DNA of 64,000 bases from Parahaliea maris. GTDB lineage: Bacteria; Pseudomonadota; Gammaproteobacteria; Pseudomonadales; Halieaceae. The translations under genes and the position numbers were made by a program. This document shows positions 8,866 to 18,355 of the stretch, in pieces (the first letter of the stretch is position 1; each line of letters opens with the position of its first letter). The DNA is taken from contig NZ_VRZA01000008.1 of the NCBI RefSeq assembly GCF_008064665.1, positions 124,001-188,000 of the forward strand, given 5' to 3'. Under the pieces are notes generated by a model, which was not told the DNA's origin, ran no database searches, and saw nothing but the letters and a program-made list of their open reading frames with translations.

Positions 8866-10050
8866 ATGAAAAGCACCTGGAGATGGTTTGGGCCTGATGA
8901 CCCGGTCTCTCTGGAGAAAATTGTCCAGGCTGGTGCCACAGGGATTGTGTCCTCGCTGCACCACATCGCTACCGGGGAGGCCTGGCCCCGGACAGAGATT
9001 CTCAAGCGCAAACAGGAGATCGAAGCCGCCGGACTGGAGTGGTCAGTCGTGGAGAGCGTTCCGCTGAGCAATGACCTGAAGAAAATGACCGGGGACTGGC
9101 AGCGTCATCTGGAAAACTACAAGGAGTCCGTCCGCAACCTTGCCGACGCCGGTATCTGCGTGGTGTGCTACAACTTCATGCCAGTGGTCGACTGGACGCG
9201 AACGAATCTGCTGTACAAGCTCAAGAACCAGTCACATGCCCTGCGTTTCGACCTGTCCGATTTCGCCGCCTACGACGTCTTCATTCTCGAACGCACCAAC
9301 GCTGACCAGGACTACCCTGAAGCGGTGCTCGATCGCGCCAGAGAGCGGATCGCGGCGATGGGGCCGGAGCAGCGTGAAGCCCTGGAAAGGAACATCATCG
9401 CTGGCCTGCCCGGCGGCGAGGGCAGTTACGACCGCGATAGCATCAGGCAGGAGATCGAGGCGTTCATAGCCCTGGGCGTGGAAGGCTTTCGCGACAACCT
9501 GTTCCATTTCCTGAGAGAAGTGATTCCCGTGGCGGAAAGCGTCGGAGTGCGCATGTGTATCCACCCGGACGACCCGCCCTTTTCCCTGTTCGGGCTGCCA
9601 CGCATCGTGTCGACGGCCGAGGACGCGCGCAAACTGCTGGCCGAAGTCCCCAGTACCAGCAACGGCCTGACACTGTGCGCGGGCTCATTCGGCGCTCGCG
9701 GCGACAACGACCTGGAGGGCATGGTGCGAGAGTTCGGACCACACATCCATTTTGTCCACTTGCGTAACGTTACCCGGGAAGCCGACGGCTCATTCTACGA
9801 AGCGGAACATCTCGGTGGCGACAATGACATGGTCGGCCTGATCCGCGCCCTGCTGGACGAGGAGCGCGATCGTTCCAGCGCGGGACGGCCTGACGCACAC
9901 ATTCCCATGCGACCGGATCACGGCCACCTGATGGCCGATGAGTTTGGCCAGGAAGGCACCAACCCGGGCTACTCCTATGTGGGGCGGCTAAAGGGACTGG
10001 CAGAGTTGCACGGCGTACTACACACGCTGACGGTGCTCCGACAGTCGTGA
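8866..10050 (+). CDS. uxuA: Mannonate dehydratase
   Basis: 394 aa, same length as E. coli UxuA, and the N-terminus MKSTWRWFGPDDPVSLEKI is almost diagnostic for the family. It dehydrates D-mannonate to 2-keto-3-deoxygluconate in the cytoplasm, using a divalent metal in a TIM barrel. Conserved metal-site segments include RMCIHPDDPPFSLFGLPR and MRPDHGHLMADE. The start has a good AGGAGAG ribosome binding site. uxuB follows 34 bases downstream, giving the two steps fructuronate to mannonate to KDG. Uronate isomerase (UxaC), KDG kinase and aldolase are not in the window. Confidence 0.96.
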   Translation: MKSTWRWFGPDDPVSLEKIVQAGATGIVSSLHHIATGEAWPRTEILKRKQEIEAAGLEWSVVESVPLSNDLKKMTGDWQRHLENYKESVRNLADAGICVVCYNFMPVVDWTRTNLLYKLKNQSHALRFDLSDFAAYDVFILERTNADQDYPEAVLDRARERIAAMGPEQREALERNIIAGLPGGEGSYDRDSIRQEIEAFIALGVEGFRDNLFHFLREVIPVAESVGVRMCIHPDDPPFSLFGLPRIVSTAEDARKLLAEVPSTSNGLTLCAGSFGARGDNDLEGMVREFGPHIHFVHLRNVTREADGSFYEAEHLGGDNDMVGLIRALLDEERDRSSAGRPDAHIPMRPDHGHLMADEFGQEGTNPGYSYVGRLKGLAELHGVLHTLTVLRQS

Positions 10051-10084
10051 AGCAGCGCACCGCCGACTCGATCGCGAATTCACT

Positions 10085-11554
10085 ATGAACAGACTGAGCC
10101 ATGGGCAGTTGGGACAACTCTACGTCCCCACTCCCCGTTATGATCGTGCGCTGGTCAAGGCAGGCATGGTTCACATCGGCATCGGTGCCTTTCACCGGGC
10201 CCACCAGGCAGACTACACCGACAAGGTCATGAATCGCGATGGCGGGGATTGGGGAATCATCGGCAGCAGCCTGCGCAGCCCCCGGGTACGCGACCTGCTA
10301 CAGCCCCAGGACGGCCTGTACAGCCTGGTGGGAACTGACGGCGAGCATCAGGACATCCGGGTAGTCGGTGCCGTACTCAAGGTACTGGTGGCTACGGAGG
10401 ATCCCCAGGCGCTGATCGCCGCCCTGGCTGACCCGGCAATCAAGGTCGCCACGCTGACTATCACCGAGAAGGGCTACTGCCACGACCCCGCTACCGGCAC
10501 CCTCAACCGGGCACACCCGGATATCGCCCACGACCTTGAGCACTATGCGCGCGAACCCAGGTCAGCGATCGGATTTCTCGCAGCCGCACTCATCCACAGG
10601 CAAGCCCTCGGCGCTCCAATCACGCTGCTGAGTTGCGACAACCTTTCACACAACGGTCGCTTGCTGGCACGTGTGCTGAAGGCATTTATCGCAGAGGTTC
10701 GGCCGGACGTGACACCTTGGGTGGACGACCATGTCACTTTCCCCTGCTCCATGGTGGACAGGATCGTGCCGGCTGTATCGGCAGCGGACCTGGAATACCT
10801 GTCCACCAGGCTCGGCGTTAGGGATGAGGGTGCAGTGTTTACCGAGCGGTTCTGCCAGTGGGTGATCGAGGACTCGTTCGCGTGCGAACGCCCCCGCTGG
10901 GAAAACGCAGGGGCACTACTGGTGGATGACGTCGCGCCCTTCGAGGAGATGAAACTGCGCCTGTTGAACGGTAGCCACTCCCTCATCGCCTACCTGGGTG
11001 TTCTCGCTGGCTTCACGTACGTCCACGAGGTCATGGGCAATCCGGACTTTGCCCGGCTTGTCCGCAGCTATATGGACTCCGTCACGGGGACACTGTCCGT
11101 TCCCCCCGGCTTTGATGTAGAACGGTATAAGGCCCGGCTCTGCGAACGCTTCGCCAACGCCAGCCTGCGGCATCGCACTCTCCAGATCGCGGCGGACGGC
11201 TCCCAGAAAATACCCCAACGCTGGCTGCCTCCCCTTCGGCAGATAATTGACCAAAGGGGGAACACTAACTTCATCGCATTGGCGCTCGCCGGTTGGCTGC
11301 GATTTCTACAGGGGCAGCAGGACAACGGAACACCCATCGCCGTGGATGACCCCCTGCTCGACAGCCTTCGCAAACGAATGACTGGAGAGCGGACACCGGG
11401 CGCAGCGATTCTGGGCTACGAGCCGGTATTCGGCGACCTGGCCGCGCAATATCCCGACTTTGTTACCGTCGTGGAAAAAATCTACAGCTCCCTGCAGGAA
11501 GACGGGGTCATGCATTTTCTAAGCAGCAATTCGGGGTCCACACTCATGGCCTAA
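10085..11554 (+). CDS. uxuB: Mannitol dehydrogenase family protein, probable fructuronate reductase
   Basis: 489 aa, typical for the long-chain mannitol dehydrogenase family. The N-terminal NAD-binding start HIGIGAFHRAHQADYTD is characteristic, and the C-terminal helical domain contains the catalytic-lysine region MKLRLLNGSHSLIAYLG. Its place directly after uxuA (34 bases, same strand) makes D-fructuronate reductase (D-mannonate:NAD oxidoreductase) the best call; mannitol, tagaturonate or arabinitol dehydrogenases share the fold. No obvious separate promoter lies between the two genes. Confidence 0.9.
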   Translation: MNRLSHGQLGQLYVPTPRYDRALVKAGMVHIGIGAFHRAHQADYTDKVMNRDGGDWGIIGSSLRSPRVRDLLQPQDGLYSLVGTDGEHQDIRVVGAVLKVLVATEDPQALIAALADPAIKVATLTITEKGYCHDPATGTLNRAHPDIAHDLEHYAREPRSAIGFLAAALIHRQALGAPITLLSCDNLSHNGRLLARVLKAFIAEVRPDVTPWVDDHVTFPCSMVDRIVPAVSAADLEYLSTRLGVRDEGAVFTERFCQWVIEDSFACERPRWENAGALLVDDVAPFEEMKLRLLNGSHSLIAYLGVLAGFTYVHEVMGNPDFARLVRSYMDSVTGTLSVPPGFDVERYKARLCERFANASLRHRTLQIAADGSQKIPQRWLPPLRQIIDQRGNTNFIALALAGWLRFLQGQQDNGTPIAVDDPLLDSLRKRMTGERTPGAAILGYEPVFGDLAAQYPDFVTVVEKIYSSLQEDGVMHFLSSNSGSTLMA

Positions 11555-11583
11555 GTGCCTCGGGCAGAGCCGCAAGCGGGCCA

Positions 11584-12798
11584 TCAAATATCAGGAGCGA
11601 CATACCGCGCATCCTCAAGCCGGTCCAGCACCCGCAGGCGTGAGCAACTCAGGTAACCACCCACCGTGATCGCGAAGGCCATCACCGCCCCGGCTAGTAC
11701 CGCAGGTACAACACCTGCGGCTGCAGCCACTGCACCGGCGCGAAAGTCCCCGAGGTCATTGGAACTGGCGATGAACAGCGAATTTACCGCGCTGACCCGC
11801 CCTCGAAGAGCATCCGGTGTTGCCAGTTGAATCAGGGTCGAGCGGATATTCACGCTCACCATGTCCGAAGCACCGTAGACAAACAGGGCGACCAGGCTCA
11901 ACCAGAACTGCCCCGACAGCGCAAATACCGCGATCGAGCAGGAGAACACCAGCAGCGCAATAAACAGCCAACGCCCGGCATGGCGCATGGCCGGCAGGTG
12001 TGACATCGCAGTGCCGGCCAGTACCGCACCCAACGCCGGCATGGCCCGCAGGACCCCGAGGGCTTCCGGCCCCACCCCGAGCACATCCGCAGCAAATACC
12101 GGCAGTAGCGCCAGCACACTGCCCGCCAGGACGATCAGCAGATCGAGACTGATACTGGGCAGAACGATGGGGTTGTTGAATACGAAGCGAATGCCTTCGA
12201 GCAACTGCCGCCCTCCCCGCTGCGAGGATCGCGCCATGACCAGGTGCGGTAGCGCCAGCATGAACACCAACGCTGCCAACGCCAGCAGGACCAACACCCA
12301 GTAGGTGCTGAAGTCCAGGCCAGCCAGCAGTAATCCGGCCACAAAAGGCCCTGCTGTCATTGCGGCGGTCCAGGCGGTGGAGGTGACGGCTACTGCCCGC
12401 GACAGCTGCTCCGGGCTGACAATATTGGGGAGTACCGCCTGCAGGGCCGGACTGATAAAGGCGCGGGCACATCCGTTAAGAAACAACAGCGCGAAAATGA
12501 CATAGCGATCGACGACACCGGCCTGCAGGCTGAGAGCCAGACCGAAGAATACCAGCGCCTCCAGGCCGGCACAGGCAATCAGGATGCGCTTGCGGGAAAA
12601 GTGGTCGACCACCCACCCCGTGACGATGAACAGCATCATGATGGGCAGGATTTGCATCAGGCCCACCAACGCCAGGTCGAAGGGATCGCCTGTCGCCTGG
12701 TAGAGATGCCAGCCTATGGCCACCGACAGCACGGTGGAGGCCAGGCTCAGGCAAATGCGCGCTACCAGGTAACAGACGAACGGTTTGTCGAAAAGCAA
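11584..12798 (-). CDS. MFS transporter, EntS-like
   Basis: 404 aa with about 12 hydrophobic segments; start is TTG at 12798 with an AGGA ribosome binding site five bases upstream. The style (VGLMQILPIMMLFIVTGWVVDHFSRKRIL early, and RSTLIQLATPDALRGRVSAVNSLFI in the second half) is that of the EntS/transmembrane-secretion-effector branch of MFS, which includes enterobactin and drug exporters. It is convergent with uxuB, 30 bases apart, so it is not part of the uxu operon. Substrate unknown; an export function is more likely than sugar uptake. Confidence 0.85.
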   Translation of the reverse strand: MLFDKPFVCYLVARICLSLASTVLSVAIGWHLYQATGDPFDLALVGLMQILPIMMLFIVTGWVVDHFSRKRILIACAGLEALVFFGLALSLQAGVVDRYVIFALLFLNGCARAFISPALQAVLPNIVSPEQLSRAVAVTSTAWTAAMTAGPFVAGLLLAGLDFSTYWVLVLLALAALVFMLALPHLVMARSSQRGGRQLLEGIRFVFNNPIVLPSISLDLLIVLAGSVLALLPVFAADVLGVGPEALGVLRAMPALGAVLAGTAMSHLPAMRHAGRWLFIALLVFSCSIAVFALSGQFWLSLVALFVYGASDMVSVNIRSTLIQLATPDALRGRVSAVNSLFIASSNDLGDFRAGAVAAAAGVVPAVLAGAVMAFAITVGGYLSCSRLRVLDRLEDARYVAPDI

Positions 12799-12995
12799 CA
12801 GCTTCCTCGCGGGCAGTCAATGAAAGTGCGGCAACAGTATATACGCGCCGCACTCTCCAGCGCAGGGATGCCGTAACAACAGCCGCCCCGCTCACCTGTT
12901 GCGCGCTCTGACGGTCAGGATGGGTAGCGTTGAGCTGGCGTTACGAGCTGCGCACTTCTTGCAAAGTCTTCACTACATCATTAGATTGCCTTGAA

Positions 12996-13005
12996 TGTAT
13001 ATACA
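12996..13005. promoter_or_regulatory. Palindrome upstream of yjiH-like gene
   Basis: TGTATATACA is a perfect 10-bp palindrome about 65 bases before the yjiH-like start. It could be a regulator site (GntR-type operators look similar), but the short AT-rich palindrome could also be chance. Confidence 0.25.
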
Positions 13006-13069
13006 ACGGAAGGCCTTAGGGCCTGCATGCCCAAATCACCTTTTTGGGTACCAATAAAACAGGGTTTGA

Positions 13070-14392
13070 ATGGAAACAGGTCAAGCAGTACTTACAAAAC
13101 CGGTATGGTCGTCGCTACTCAAACTGGTGCTTTTCAGCCTCATCGGGATGTTCTTCTTCTTTGTGCCTGTCGCCATTGGGGGCATGTCAACCATACCGTT
13201 GGATCATATGGTGTCCTGGATACGTGCGACGTTTCCCAGGGGAGTAGAATTCTATGCGCTGTTGATGATTGTGGCGGGGGGTGTTTACCCGTTTATCACC
13301 GGCAGTTGGAATACCAACTTTACCCAGAAAGTCTTTTCCATACTGAAAGTCCTTGGCGTGGTCAGCGCATTAGCCGCTTTCTCTGGCGTCGGGCCGGCCC
13401 TGCTTTTTGCACAGGACATGTTGCCTTTTCTGTTTGGCAAGTTGGTGGTGCCAATCGGTCTTATTGTGCCTGTCGGGGCTATTTTTCTGGCTTTTCTTAT
13501 CGGCTTTGGGCTTCTGGAGCTGATTGGCGTATTGCTGGAACCGCTGATGCGGCCAATCTTCAAAACACCCGGAAAATCCGCAATCGATGCGGTAGCGTCT
13601 TTTGTCGGTAGCTATTCAATTGGGCTGCTGATTACTAACCGGGTTTACAAATCGGGGCACTACTCAGCGAAAGAAGCCGCGATCATCGCCACCGGGTTTT
13701 CTACGGTCTCGGCCACCTTCATGGTCATCGTCGCCAAAACGTTGGGCTTGATGGACATCTGGAATCTGTTCTTCTGGAGCACGTTAATGCTGACGTTCGT
13801 GGTAACCGCCATTACTGTGCGCCTGCGCCCTCTGAGCCGTATGGACGATAAAAAGCCAACGTCTGATGAACCCGACAGTGATTTATCGCGCTTCAAACAC
13901 GCTGTGAACGAAGGCTTGTTGGTTGCAGACAGATCGGAACCTGTCCTTGTCAGCATGATAAAAAATCTCAAGGAAGGGTTACTGATGGCAATGAGTATTC
14001 TGCCATCCATTATGTCGGTGGGTTTAATCGGCCTGTTGCTCGCAAAATATACGCCATTGTTCGAATGGCTGGGGCTGCTGTTCTATCCGTTTGCGTGGCT
14101 GGTGCAGCTGCCCGATCCCATGTTGGCTTCCAAGGCAGCGGCGACGGGCCTGGCCGAAATGTTCCTGCCTTCCCTGATTGTGGCGGAGAGTGATTTTATT
14201 ACCCGCTTTGTGATCGGGCAGGTTTCCATCTCTTCAATCCTGTTTTTCTCGGCCTCGATACCCTGTATTTTATCCACCGAAATTCCGGTGTCGGTAAGGC
14301 AGATTCTGATGGTGTGGTTTCAGCGCAGCGCACTCACATTACTGTTGAGCGGGCCATTGGCTTTTGCAGTGCAATACCTGACCACTCAGTAA
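13070..14392 (+). CDS. YjiH family membrane protein (nucleoside-recognition/gate domain)
   Basis: 440 aa, very hydrophobic, about 10 membrane segments. It matches the YjiH type: long N-terminal membrane block, a central region SFVGSYSIGLLITNRVYKSG and AAIIATGFSTVSATFM typical of nucleoside-recognition (Gate) domains, a charged loop around residues 255-290, and a second membrane block. Function of the family is unknown; a transport role is assumed. AGGG five bases before the ATG serves as ribosome binding site. The gene stands alone between two genes on the opposite strand and is visibly less GC-rich than both neighbours. Confidence 0.8.
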   Translation: METGQAVLTKPVWSSLLKLVLFSLIGMFFFFVPVAIGGMSTIPLDHMVSWIRATFPRGVEFYALLMIVAGGVYPFITGSWNTNFTQKVFSILKVLGVVSALAAFSGVGPALLFAQDMLPFLFGKLVVPIGLIVPVGAIFLAFLIGFGLLELIGVLLEPLMRPIFKTPGKSAIDAVASFVGSYSIGLLITNRVYKSGHYSAKEAAIIATGFSTVSATFMVIVAKTLGLMDIWNLFFWSTLMLTFVVTAITVRLRPLSRMDDKKPTSDEPDSDLSRFKHAVNEGLLVADRSEPVLVSMIKNLKEGLLMAMSILPSIMSVGLIGLLLAKYTPLFEWLGLLFYPFAWLVQLPDPMLASKAAATGLAEMFLPSLIVAESDFITRFVIGQVSISSILFFSASIPCILSTEIPVSVRQILMVWFQRSALTLLLSGPLAFAVQYLTTQ

Positions 14393-14404
14393 TATCAGGA
14401 CGCC

Positions 14405-16081
14405 CTAGCCGTTCTCGCGCCCGCCTTCTCTCGCCCGCATCCACAGCCACGCCATCACGAAGTAAAACACGGTGGGTAGAATGAGCCACTGGCGAAAGGT
14501 CTCCAGCGCCATACCGCCCATGAATGTAGCCACCCCCATCGCCAGGCAAGCGGCGAGCCCCAGCAGCGCCAGGGCCCGGTAAACGCCAAAGCCGGATGAG
14601 CCTGTCACGGAGCCCTCCCCCGTAGCACTTCGCGCAGACTCCTCCAGCCAGGAGCGTTCATCTGCCTGACGCTGTGCCTCACGTGTCTCAGCCTCGACCG
14701 CCACCGGAAAGGACTGACGTGCACCGGCAGGGCCCGCCAGCACCAGGTATACCAGGGTCGCGGTAATCCAGGTGGGAATCAGCAGGAAAAACAGATGCAG
14801 GGCACCGCTGAAGCCGAGCCCGGCGGCCAGGGCCAGCGATCCGGCCCAGGCTGCGATGGCAGGCCAGTTGGTATGCTGCCCCCGGTAGTGGCTCCAGTAG
14901 CGGGTCATGCCCAGCCGCGGCAAAATCCAGTGTTCGGTCACGATGACCGCCCCGATCGGCGACAGCACCAGTCCCATGATGCCGACAAAGTCCATCAGGC
15001 GACTGAATACAAAGGGGAAACAGGCAATCGCGGTGGTAACCACCCCTACCACCATGGTCACCCTGACCCTGTCCCAGCGCGGGTTGAGCGACTGGAAAGC
15101 CAGGCCCGCCCGATAGATTGTGGGGTTGGCGGTGGTCCAGCCGGCAATAATGACCGCGAGAATACCCGCTGTTCCCAGAGCCTGGTAGGCGACCTCGCCG
15201 GCGTCGATGGCCGAGATGGTAGCCCCCAACAACATGGCAGCGCCCGCCCCCATAATGCCGGCAAAAACCCAGGCGGCGTAGTGCCCGATAAACATACCCA
15301 GCACCGAAAAGTAGCCGTAACTGGCACGGCGCGCGTAGCGCAGGACCGTCATGTCGGACAGGCCACCGTGCATCGCCAGGTTACAAATCCAGGCAAATGC
15401 AGCGACATGCCAGGCAGTGATTTCACCTCCACCCTCACCACGCCACACCCACTGATCGGCCACCACTCGTAGATTTGCCAGACTCCCCATACCGTCGATC
15501 CCGTCGGTAGCCCCGGCCAGAACCGGCAGCATCGACAGGGCTCCAAGGAGGAAAATGAGGATCATCCAGGGAGCGCAGACCTCGGCAAATTGAGCAACAC
15601 CACGAAACCCACGGGCAGCGATATAGACCACCACCGCCCCCACCAGTAATACAACAGCAATAAATGACAGGCTGGTTGGGTACCATTGCGTTTGCGGATC
15701 AATGCCAAACGGAATCCGAACAGCAGAGGCGGACACGGTAATCATGGTGCCGGCCAGTACACAGAACAGTAGCCCATTTACCACACTATAGACCCGGATC
15801 GTTCCGGGCCCCGCAATTTTCTCCAGGTAGGCATAAAGCGTCAGCCGTGTGCTGACCGCGATAGGCGCGCAAATCAGCCCCCAGGTGAGTACCGCAAGCA
15901 GGTTACCCCACAGCAATCCCCAGAGAATATCGCCAGTGGATACGCCCCATGCCACGAACATGGCGCCGATAACAAACTCGGTGCCTGCTACGTGTTCGCC
16001 GGCATAGTTGGCAGCGAAATACCGCGCCGGTTGTAGACGCTCGGGAGTGACGGGTGTTCGCTCGAATTCGTTATTATTCAT
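14405..16081 (-). CDS. NCS1-family permease, candidate L-rhamnose transporter
   Basis: 558 aa, about 12 membrane segments plus a charged loop (residues about 455-490) before the last two helices. The substrate-site helix AGWTTANPTIYRAGLAFQSL and the early FAANYAGEHVAGTEFVIGAMFVAWG stretch are typical of the nucleobase:cation symporter-1 (purine/cytosine permease) family. Known NCS1 members import nucleobases, hydantoins or vitamins. Here the gene is the last of the rhamnose operon, 27 bases after the FGGY kinase, and no RhaT, RhaY or ABC rhamnose transporter is nearby. By context it is a candidate rhamnose permease; that assignment is inference. Confidence 0.8.
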   Translation of the reverse strand: MNNNEFERTPVTPERLQPARYFAANYAGEHVAGTEFVIGAMFVAWGVSTGDILWGLLWGNLLAVLTWGLICAPIAVSTRLTLYAYLEKIAGPGTIRVYSVVNGLLFCVLAGTMITVSASAVRIPFGIDPQTQWYPTSLSFIAVVLLVGAVVVYIAARGFRGVAQFAEVCAPWMILIFLLGALSMLPVLAGATDGIDGMGSLANLRVVADQWVWRGEGGGEITAWHVAAFAWICNLAMHGGLSDMTVLRYARRASYGYFSVLGMFIGHYAAWVFAGIMGAGAAMLLGATISAIDAGEVAYQALGTAGILAVIIAGWTTANPTIYRAGLAFQSLNPRWDRVRVTMVVGVVTTAIACFPFVFSRLMDFVGIMGLVLSPIGAVIVTEHWILPRLGMTRYWSHYRGQHTNWPAIAAWAGSLALAAGLGFSGALHLFFLLIPTWITATLVYLVLAGPAGARQSFPVAVEAETREAQRQADERSWLEESARSATGEGSVTGSSGFGVYRALALLGLAACLAMGVATFMGGMALETFRQWLILPTVFYFVMAWLWMRAREGGRENG

Positions 16082-16108
16082 CGAGAGTTTCTCTTTAGTG
16101 TTATGGAT

Positions 16109-17509
16109 TCAGGTCACTGGATATGCCGTCGGCTCCATTCCGACTTGTGCGCGCCACTGGTCGCGATAACCGCCCAGCCCCGCCAGTCCTATGGGTTCGA
16201 CGGCCGTAAATTGCGTCATATCCGGCGGAAGCGGCTCGCCCCAGCGGGTAAGGCACCAGGCGCCGCGCGCCGTGCTGGCGCTATCGCCGGATATCAGCAC
16301 CCTCTGCTGCGGTCGCAGGGCTGCCACCAGGGCACACAGCCAGGGGTTGCGCTGCCCCAGGCTGCCGAAGATGACAGCTCCCCTGGCCCCGAGCAGGTCC
16401 AGTTCATAGTCCACCATCAGGGCCAGATACAGTGTGGCGAGAGCCGCCCCGTTGCTGACGCTGGCGCTGAACTGGCCCACTCGACCATTGAATGGACCGG
16501 CAGCGGCAAACGCGGGCAGCGCGTACACGGCAGACTCAATGATGGCGCCGAGTGCCTCGATACTCACTTCCGTCTCATGACCAGCATCGACACGGGTACA
16601 GATGGCCTCGAATTCACGCCCACCCATAAAACGTGCACAAGCCAGGGGCTGGCCAAAGACATCCACGTTAGCCAGGGTGTCGCGCTCTTCAGTGAGTGCT
16701 TCGTAATCCCCTTCCCTCGCCATGGACACGAACCAGGTACCGGTGGAGACAACCGTAAACGCCTCGCCCAGGCTTGCTGATGCCGCCAGGTAGCGGGCGA
16801 AGCTGGCATTGGAATCGTGAACACCGGCAAATACGCGACAGGTTGGCACCACTCCCGTTGCCGTGGCCACCTCGGGACTGATAACACCAGCAGGCTCGTA
16901 CGCCCTTGTCAGGGGAGGCAGGCTGTCCCGCAGGTCGAGAGCGTCAACCAGCGCACTGTATCGTCCCTCCCGAGGCAACCACAGGTCGGTATGGCAGCCC
17001 AGAGAAGTACACTCACTGACAGCACGACCACATAAGCGCCAAACCCAGTATTGCGGGTAGCACAACAGGGTCGTCACGCGGGCAAATTCGCCCGGAAAAT
17101 GCTCCCGCTGCCACCACAACTGGCGGCCGAGGTTCAGCCCTGCGGGCAGCGACGGGGACAGGCTGTCGGTGAAGGCCGGGCGTGCCGCGTTGTAACTGGC
17201 ACTGCAAGCCTCGGGCAGAGTCGACTCATAGTCCATGACCGGCAACGCGAGGGTGCCGTGCTCATCCAGCAGAACCGCACAGGCACCGTGGGTACTGACA
17301 TTAATCGACGCTATGGTGTGGTCAACAGCCGCTTCGGCAAGTGTCTCCAACAGCCATTCCCAGATACTTTCAACATCAAAATGCGGATACAAACCGGCAG
17401 CCAGCACCGTGTTATCGCGGCTTCGCGACCAGCAGGTCACCCCACCCGCATCCAGTACCAGGCCCTTGATGTTGGTTTTGCCGATGTCGAGGATAAATGT
17501 AAAACTCAC
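16109..17509 (-). CDS. FGGY-family carbohydrate kinase, probable L-rhamnulokinase
   Basis: 466 aa. DIGKTNIKGLVLDAGG near the N-terminus is the phosphate-1 loop of FGGY kinases, INVSTHGACAVLLDE follows, and GVHDSNASFARY marks the second domain. Members phosphorylate sugars such as rhamnulose, fuculose, xylulose or glycerol. The neighbours (rhamnose isomerase and rhamnulose-1-phosphate aldolase) point to L-rhamnulose as substrate. It is not an obvious close copy of E. coli RhaB, so it may be one of the non-orthologous rhamnulokinases. Starts with GTG at 17509, overlapping the DeoR stop (GTGA), so translation is coupled. Confidence 0.87.
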   Translation of the reverse strand: MSFTFILDIGKTNIKGLVLDAGGVTCWSRSRDNTVLAAGLYPHFDVESIWEWLLETLAEAAVDHTIASINVSTHGACAVLLDEHGTLALPVMDYESTLPEACSASYNAARPAFTDSLSPSLPAGLNLGRQLWWQREHFPGEFARVTTLLCYPQYWVWRLCGRAVSECTSLGCHTDLWLPREGRYSALVDALDLRDSLPPLTRAYEPAGVISPEVATATGVVPTCRVFAGVHDSNASFARYLAASASLGEAFTVVSTGTWFVSMAREGDYEALTEERDTLANVDVFGQPLACARFMGGREFEAICTRVDAGHETEVSIEALGAIIESAVYALPAFAAAGPFNGRVGQFSASVSNGAALATLYLALMVDYELDLLGARGAVIFGSLGQRNPWLCALVAALRPQQRVLISGDSASTARGAWCLTRWGEPLPPDMTQFTAVEPIGLAGLGGYRDQWRAQVGMEPTAYPVT

Positions 17510-18303
17510 GACAGCTGTACTACCTCTATCTGCACGCCCCGCTTTTCCAACTTCTTCAACAGCCGGCGGTCCGCATTGTTATCAGTAATCAGCACGTCCA
17601 CCTCTTCCAGCGAACAAAAAATGAATTTACTACGTACTCCCAGCTTTGAACTGTCCGCCAGAACGATGAGCTGTTCCGCCTGTCGGCGAAGTTTCTTCTC
17701 AGAAGTGATCAGCAGAGGGTCTGACTCGGTCACACCCATCTCGCCCACACCGGGTGTTCCCATGAACATCCTGGCGGCGGAGTAGTGCGGGATGGTGTCC
17801 TGCTCGTAAGCACTTAGAATGATGCCCTGGCGACGGTAAAGTTCTCCCCCGGGCAGGGTAATCTGGTTATTGCTGGTTTCTGCCAGTTCCTGGGCCAACA
17901 CGAAAGAGTTGGTGAGAATACTCAGCTCCCGCTGAGCGAGGAACTCCCCCATCATGTAGGTGGAGCTGCCGCCATTGATGATGATCGACTCACCATCCTC
18001 GCACAGCTCCACCGCTCGCCGGGCAATCAACCGCTTGGCTTCAGGTTGCTTTTCCCTCGACGCCAGAAAGGCGCTACCGGCGATATGGGACCGGGGTGAA
18101 CTGTGGTCCTGCGGCAATGCGCGGGCGCCGCCGCGGATTTTCTCCAGTTGGCCCTGCCGGGCCATTTTCAGGAGATCACGACGAATCGTTGCCTCCGAGG
18201 CATTCAGTTCTTCAGTCAGCGTACGGACGCTGGTGAATTCATGCTCGTCGAGAATATCGAGTATCAGTTGATGTCGTTGTTTTTCCAGCACCGTGGCACC
18301 CAT
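17506..18303 (-). CDS. DeoR/GlpR family regulator, probable rhamnose repressor
   Basis: 265 aa from ATG at 18303 (a GTG one codon earlier is the alternative). The N-terminal DeoR helix-turn-helix is VRTLTEELNASEATIRRDLLKMARQGQLEKIRGGA. The C-terminal DeoRC sensor domain resembles sugar-phosphate isomerases (IIINGGSSTYMMGEFL, LADSSKLGVRSKF, ITDNNAD). It sits inside the rhamnose operon between lutC and the kinase. DeoR-type rhamnose regulators are known in other bacteria and usually respond to a phosphorylated intermediate. Four tandem 10-bp units before the aldolase gene are the likely binding site. Confidence 0.9.
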   Translation of the reverse strand: MGATVLEKQRHQLILDILDEHEFTSVRTLTEELNASEATIRRDLLKMARQGQLEKIRGGARALPQDHSSPRSHIAGSAFLASREKQPEAKRLIARRAVELCEDGESIIINGGSSTYMMGEFLAQRELSILTNSFVLAQELAETSNNQITLPGGELYRRQGIILSAYEQDTIPHYSAARMFMGTPGVGEMGVTESDPLLITSEKKLRRQAEQLIVLADSSKLGVRSKFIFCSLEEVDVLITDNNADRRLLKKLEKRGVQIEVVQLS

Positions 18304-18355
18304 CACATAATCAATTGCCGGTTAATGTAGATGTTGTCGGTTGTTGATGCATTAT

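Noticed and set aside
12991-13611. 206-codon open frame overlapping the start of the yjiH-like gene
   Set aside because: Out of frame with the clearly membrane-spanning YjiH-like protein; Cys/Ser/Trp-rich translation without segments of any known fold.
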